From: JBCCEJ01 sp039030335
GTDB taxonomy: Bacteria; Pseudomonadota; Gammaproteobacteria; HK1
Reading direction: 5' to 3'
DNA: 64,000 nucleotides
Assembly: GCA_039030335.1 (NCBI GenBank)
Contig: JBCCEJ010000012.1
Span: 1 to 64,000, forward strand
Positions 61,025-64,000 of the stretch are shown here, piece by piece. Both the position numbers and the translations under genes were made by a program. The notes beneath the pieces were generated by a model. The model saw only the letters and a list, made by a program, of their open reading frames with translations, searched no databases and was not told where the DNA came from. Every line of letters starts with the position of its first letter. Position 1 is the stretch's first letter.

Positions 61025-62209
61025 TTACATGAACAACGTATCGGCCTGATGCCCCAGCAGGTAGCGGCCCACGTTTTCGAAGTTCGTCGCGCGTCCTTGC
61101 ACCTGTTGCGATACGGCGTGCATGTCGCGGAAACGCCTCTCGAACGGCAATGCAGAGAAGATGGCGGATGACCCGGCCATCCGGTGAACGGCGTAGACCA
61201 CTTCGGCGCTCTTGCGTATTGCCCACGTGGTAGCCAACCGTATCTGCGCGCGCTGGTCGATAGACAAAGGCTCGCCAACTTCAACGCCATCCCAGACTTC
61301 CAGCAACGTATTGCGCTGAAATGCACGGGCACTCGCATGTTGTGCTTCGAGTTCTGCGAGTTCAGTCTGAAATACCGGGCTGTCACGCAGCGAAGAGCGC
61401 GCCCCGCGCGCAGTCTTGTGGGTCGCCAGTGCGCGCAGGTCGTCCAACGCACCGCGGGCGACACCGAGCGCCACGCCCGAGAAAGACCCGGCGTACACGT
61501 TGGTGGTCGGAAATCGATAGAGCGGCGCATCGTATTGCCGGCTCTCGAGCGTCTCGCGATCCAGCGTGAGCACCTCGTCTACGAAAAGTCCGTCGATCCG
61601 ATAACCTTCGCTGCGCGTACCGCGCAAACCCATAACGTGCCAGTCATCCAGCATGGCCACCTGTTCGCGTCGAAACAACGCCGTGGTCAGCTGAGGCTTT
61701 CCGCTCTTGCCCAGAACGGCCGCGCCGTGTTCGTCGACCACCTTACAGTGCGCACCGATCCAGGTGGCGTGGTAACTACCGCTCGCGAACTTCCATTCGC
61801 CCGTGACCCGGTACCCCCCGGATACCGGTACCGCCTGACCCTGCGCGCCAGCGCCCCACGCCAGCACAGCGTGGTCGGGACCGAAGACCTCTGCAGCCGC
61901 GTCACGGTGCATGAAGGCTGCCGACATGCCGCAGCCGAACGCCTGCCCCAGACACCAGGCCGTGCTGGCATCAGCGGCCGCCACGCACTCCGTCACCTGC
62001 GCTAGTTCAGGGGGTGAGAGTTCTTCACCTGATAGCCACCGCGGTAATGTCAGGCGAAATAGTCGAGCCCGGTGCAACGCCGCTAACAGATCGTCAGTCA
62101 GTGCGCGGCCCGCTTCGATCGCATCACCGGCCTGGGCGATGTCGGCGGCCAGTGCGCGCGCGCGGTCAAGCGCGGTCGAATCAATTTCGCGAATCGGCTC
62201 AGCAGACAT
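61025..62209 (-). CDS. Acyl-CoA dehydrogenase-fold flavin monooxygenase (HsaA-like)
   Basis: 394 residues. R-L-F-R-L-T-L-P-R-W-L-S-G, W-C-L-G-Q-A-F-G-C-G, G-Y-R-V-T-G-E-W-K-F-A-S-G-S and W-A-I-R-K-S-A-E are typical of the flavin-dependent monooxygenase branch (HsaA, PigM, SgcC-like) that uses reduced flavin and O2 to hydroxylate aromatics. No catalytic Glu of acyl-CoA dehydrogenases is obvious. A flavin reductase should supply it but is not adjacent. VOC gene upstream is 6 bases away on the same strand, so an oxygenase-plus-ring-cleavage operon is plausible. Confidence 0.9.
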   Translation of the reverse strand: MSAEPIREIDSTALDRARALAADIAQAGDAIEAGRALTDDLLAALHRARLFRLTLPRWLSGEELSPPELAQVTECVAAADASTAWCLGQAFGCGMSAAFMHRDAAAEVFGPDHAVLAWGAGAQGQAVPVSGGYRVTGEWKFASGSYHATWIGAHCKVVDEHGAAVLGKSGKPQLTTALFRREQVAMLDDWHVMGLRGTRSEGYRIDGLFVDEVLTLDRETLESRQYDAPLYRFPTTNVYAGSFSGVALGVARGALDDLRALATHKTARGARSSLRDSPVFQTELAELEAQHASARAFQRNTLLEVWDGVEVGEPLSIDQRAQIRLATTWAIRKSAEVVYAVHRMAGSSAIFSALPFERRFRDMHAVSQQVQGRATNFENVGRYLLGHQADTLFM

Positions 62210-62215
62210 ACAGGG

Positions 62216-63073
62216 TCACCCCGAGAAGGCGTCGTTGTCGCGCACGTAGTTGCTCAGACTTTGCTCCGGATTCCGGTTTACCAGCGGACGGCCGTACATC
62301 GGATGCGACAGACTCCGAACCTCGTGCTCCACCTCGAACAGCCGCTCACCGGAATCCGGGTCGACGATGTGGTTGAAGCGGTATTGCGCCTGATTGGATT
62401 CTTCGGCGATGAGGCCGCGTTCATCCAACCACTCGTGCGGCCCCGAAAAGTCGGCAAGGTAGATCGCGATGTGATGCCCGTCGAAGTCGGGCTGCGGGGC
62501 ATCGGTCTCGCGAAACTCCAACGTCTGTTCAAACCCGATTCTGACGCGTGCCAGTTCACCGTTGTTGCCGCTCACGTGCTCGGCGGGTGCAGCCAGCACC
62601 CGCTCGTAGAACCGGGCGATACCCGGCGTGGTCCCGAGCGGCACTTCGAACTGCACGTAGGGCATGCCGAGGGCCATTCTTCCGAACGCGCCACGTTCAT
62701 GTACTTCCAGGCGGTTCCCCCACGGACTGGTCACGTCCAGCCGTCCGTTGACACGCTGCCACGCGAGCTGAGTTTCCGCGAGCTTCTCCGATACCGCTTC
62801 CAGGCGCTTTTCGAGAGTTTGCAGCGACGGCACCACAAGGCCCACAACACCGCGCACGACCTGCGGCTCGCCAACTGGCAGATGGAACTGCTGGCGACCG
62901 AGATTGACCCACATGTTACGCATGCCGAAGTCGACGTAGGGATCGCGCGTAAAGCCCATGCCCGATATGTAGAACAGATGAGCCTGCGACTGGTCCGGGA
63001 TCAGCGTGTTGACGTGCTCCAGAGTAATGATATTCCCGACGTCCTCAGCACTGCGGTCGAACTGTCGCGTCAT
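62216..63073 (-). CDS. VOC-family protein, extradiol-dioxygenase-like
   Basis: 285 residues from the ATG at 63073 (ATG at 63082 possible). Two VOC modules: the first opens I-I-T-L-E-H-V-N-T-L-I-P and the second M-P-Y-V-Q-F-E-V-P. The later I-G-F-E-Q-T-L-E-F-R, D-G-H-H-I-A-I-Y and the tail N-H-I-V-D-P-D-S-G complete it. The first module keeps one possible metal His; the second has the H-H-I-A pair. It might be a ring-cleavage or glyoxalase-like enzyme for the product of the flavin monooxygenase, 6 bases downstream. Confidence 0.82.
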   Translation of the reverse strand: MTRQFDRSAEDVGNIITLEHVNTLIPDQSQAHLFYISGMGFTRDPYVDFGMRNMWVNLGRQQFHLPVGEPQVVRGVVGLVVPSLQTLEKRLEAVSEKLAETQLAWQRVNGRLDVTSPWGNRLEVHERGAFGRMALGMPYVQFEVPLGTTPGIARFYERVLAAPAEHVSGNNGELARVRIGFEQTLEFRETDAPQPDFDGHHIAIYLADFSGPHEWLDERGLIAEESNQAQYRFNHIVDPDSGERLFEVEHEVRSLSHPMYGRPLVNRNPEQSLSNYVRDNDAFSG

Positions 63074-63189
63074 TGCGTGCATACCGGGTGACAAATCGGA
63101 GACCGTTGTTTTTACCGGAGACCCGCGTATAAGTCCAACGTCGACCCGGCAGGCAGGGTCAACCCGCCGCAGACGACGGAGGAGCCTAG

Positions 63190-63894
63190 ATGGGCCAGGC
63201 GAAAGACATTCAGTCAGCGCTCCGGGCGATCGGTAATCCGGAAATCGCCGCACATTCCAGTCGTTTCTTCAAGTCCGGGCCGGGCGAGTACGCAGAGGGC
63301 GACCGGTTCCTCGGTGTGCGCGTGCCGGAGGTTCGTGCGCTCATACGACAACACCGGCAAATCCGGCTACACGAACTGCGCACCCTCATCCGATCGAAAT
63401 GGCATGAGGAACGCCTGTTTGCCGTCTTGTGGTTGAACGAGCACTGCAAGCGGGCCGGCCCGGAGGACCTGCAGACAAGCTTCGAGTTCTACCTCCGCGA
63501 ACGCGAGCACGTAAACAACTGGGATCTGGTGGACGGTTCCGCCCCAGGCATCGTAGGACGCTGGTTGTTTCCGCGGGACCGAAGCATGCTCTACGACTTC
63601 GTACGCGCCGAGTCGTTGTGGGACCGACGCATCGCCATTCTGAGCACGCTGCACTTCATCAAGGCCGGTGACCTCGACGATACCTTCGCGCTGTCGGCAC
63701 TGTTGTTGGACGACAACCAGGATCTGATGCACAAGGCGGCAGGATGGATGCTGCGCGAAGCGGGGAAACGCGACCGTGCGAGATTGGACGACTTTCTCGG
63801 CGCGAAGCTCAACGATATGCCGCGCACGATGCTGCGCTACGCGATTGAGAAACACCCCGAAGCGGAACGCCAGGCCTGGCTGCGGGGATCTTGA
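63190..63894 (+). CDS. AlkD-like DNA alkylation repair protein
   Basis: 234 residues of HEAT-like repeats. The AlkD family marks V-R-V-P-E-V-R, W-H-E-E-R-L-F-A, V-N-N-W-D-L-V-D-G-S (catalytic Asp region) and L-W-D-R-R-I-A-I are present. AlkD-like glycosylases remove N3- and N7-alkylpurines. The gene is monocistronic and divergent from the VOC gene, and ends before the contig end. Catalytic competence is likely. Confidence 0.93.
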   Translation: MGQAKDIQSALRAIGNPEIAAHSSRFFKSGPGEYAEGDRFLGVRVPEVRALIRQHRQIRLHELRTLIRSKWHEERLFAVLWLNEHCKRAGPEDLQTSFEFYLREREHVNNWDLVDGSAPGIVGRWLFPRDRSMLYDFVRAESLWDRRIAILSTLHFIKAGDLDDTFALSALLLDDNQDLMHKAAGWMLREAGKRDRARLDDFLGAKLNDMPRTMLRYAIEKHPEAERQAWLRGS

Positions 63895-64000
63895 ACGAGC
63901 AGCCGTGCGGCTTACCTGAACGTCCAGCACCTCCTGTTGCGTTGCCGCCGGTTGGCACTGCGGTAATATCCGGCCATCCGTAAACGTCCGGGCAAATCCA

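Overview
The window is almost entirely chromosomal DNA of a high-GC Gram-negative bacterium, most likely an uncultured proteobacterium. Pointers are lipobox and Sec signal peptides, an outer-membrane beta-barrel ending in Phe, TRAP transport, OmpR/QseC-type signalling, and dense coding with many 4- to 8-base gene overlaps. I see no rRNA, tRNA, CRISPR array, insertion sequence, phage gene or origin. The exception is the first ~103 bases. They are visibly AT-richer and encode, on the minus strand, a eukaryotic C2H2 zinc-finger repeat joined in frame to the N-terminus of a bacterial acyl-CoA desaturase. This is best read as a chimeric contig end, perhaps with animal-host DNA.

Layout. 0.1-9 kb: truncated desaturase, OmpR-type two-component pair, GNAT acetyltransferase, nickel superoxide dismutase with its maturation protease, an SMP-30-like lactonase, a methyltransferase, a TauD-like dioxygenase, a diguanylate cyclase and a HAD hydrolase. 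9-20 kb: a large YfhO-type membrane protein, an HpaI aldolase, a three-gene minus-strand operon (unknown membrane protein plus two MFS transporters), gamma carbonic anhydrase, a DksA-like protein and three oxidoreductases. 20-26 kb: a signalling block of PhnD-like binding protein, hybrid histidine kinase and GGDEF/EAL protein. 26-35 kb: transglutaminase-like protein, CMD protein, a beta-barrel divergent from a FecR-domain protein, a TPQ copper amine oxidase, a sugar isomerase-like protein, and a Ser/Thr kinase translationally coupled to a heme-dependent N-demethylase-like protein. 34-42 kb: CoA-transferase, 2-keto-4-pentenoate hydratase, nitrilase, a DUF1287 gene cut by an in-frame amber codon, Lrp/AsnC regulator, glycerate kinase, metallo-hydrolase and enoyl-CoA hydratase. 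42-53 kb: Ntn asparaginase, second TauD-like enzyme, Gfo/Idh/MocA dehydrogenase, phosphodiesterase, a fused AroD-AroE enzyme, a lipoprotein and a TAXI-TRAP uptake system. 53-64 kb: CmcJ-type oxidoreductase with a DUF1127-like protein, two LysR regulators, DMT exporter, ferredoxin, cupin, VOC enzymes, second HAD hydrolase, sulfurtransferase, NUDIX enzyme, flavin monooxygenase-like protein and an AlkD-type repair protein.

Taken together the genes suggest a heterotrophic scavenger of small organic acids, amines and aromatic or cyclic compounds, with many single-step oxygenases and hydrolases, each with small regulators, rather than one long biosynthetic or defence locus. I did not find a clear undescribed multi-gene system. 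The most unusual items are the altered nickel hook of the superoxide dismutase, the kinase gene with no usual start codon, the amber-interrupted DUF1287 gene, the SDR protein lacking its catalytic lysine, the binding-protein/kinase/GGDEF-EAL circuit, and the zinc-finger chimera at the left end.
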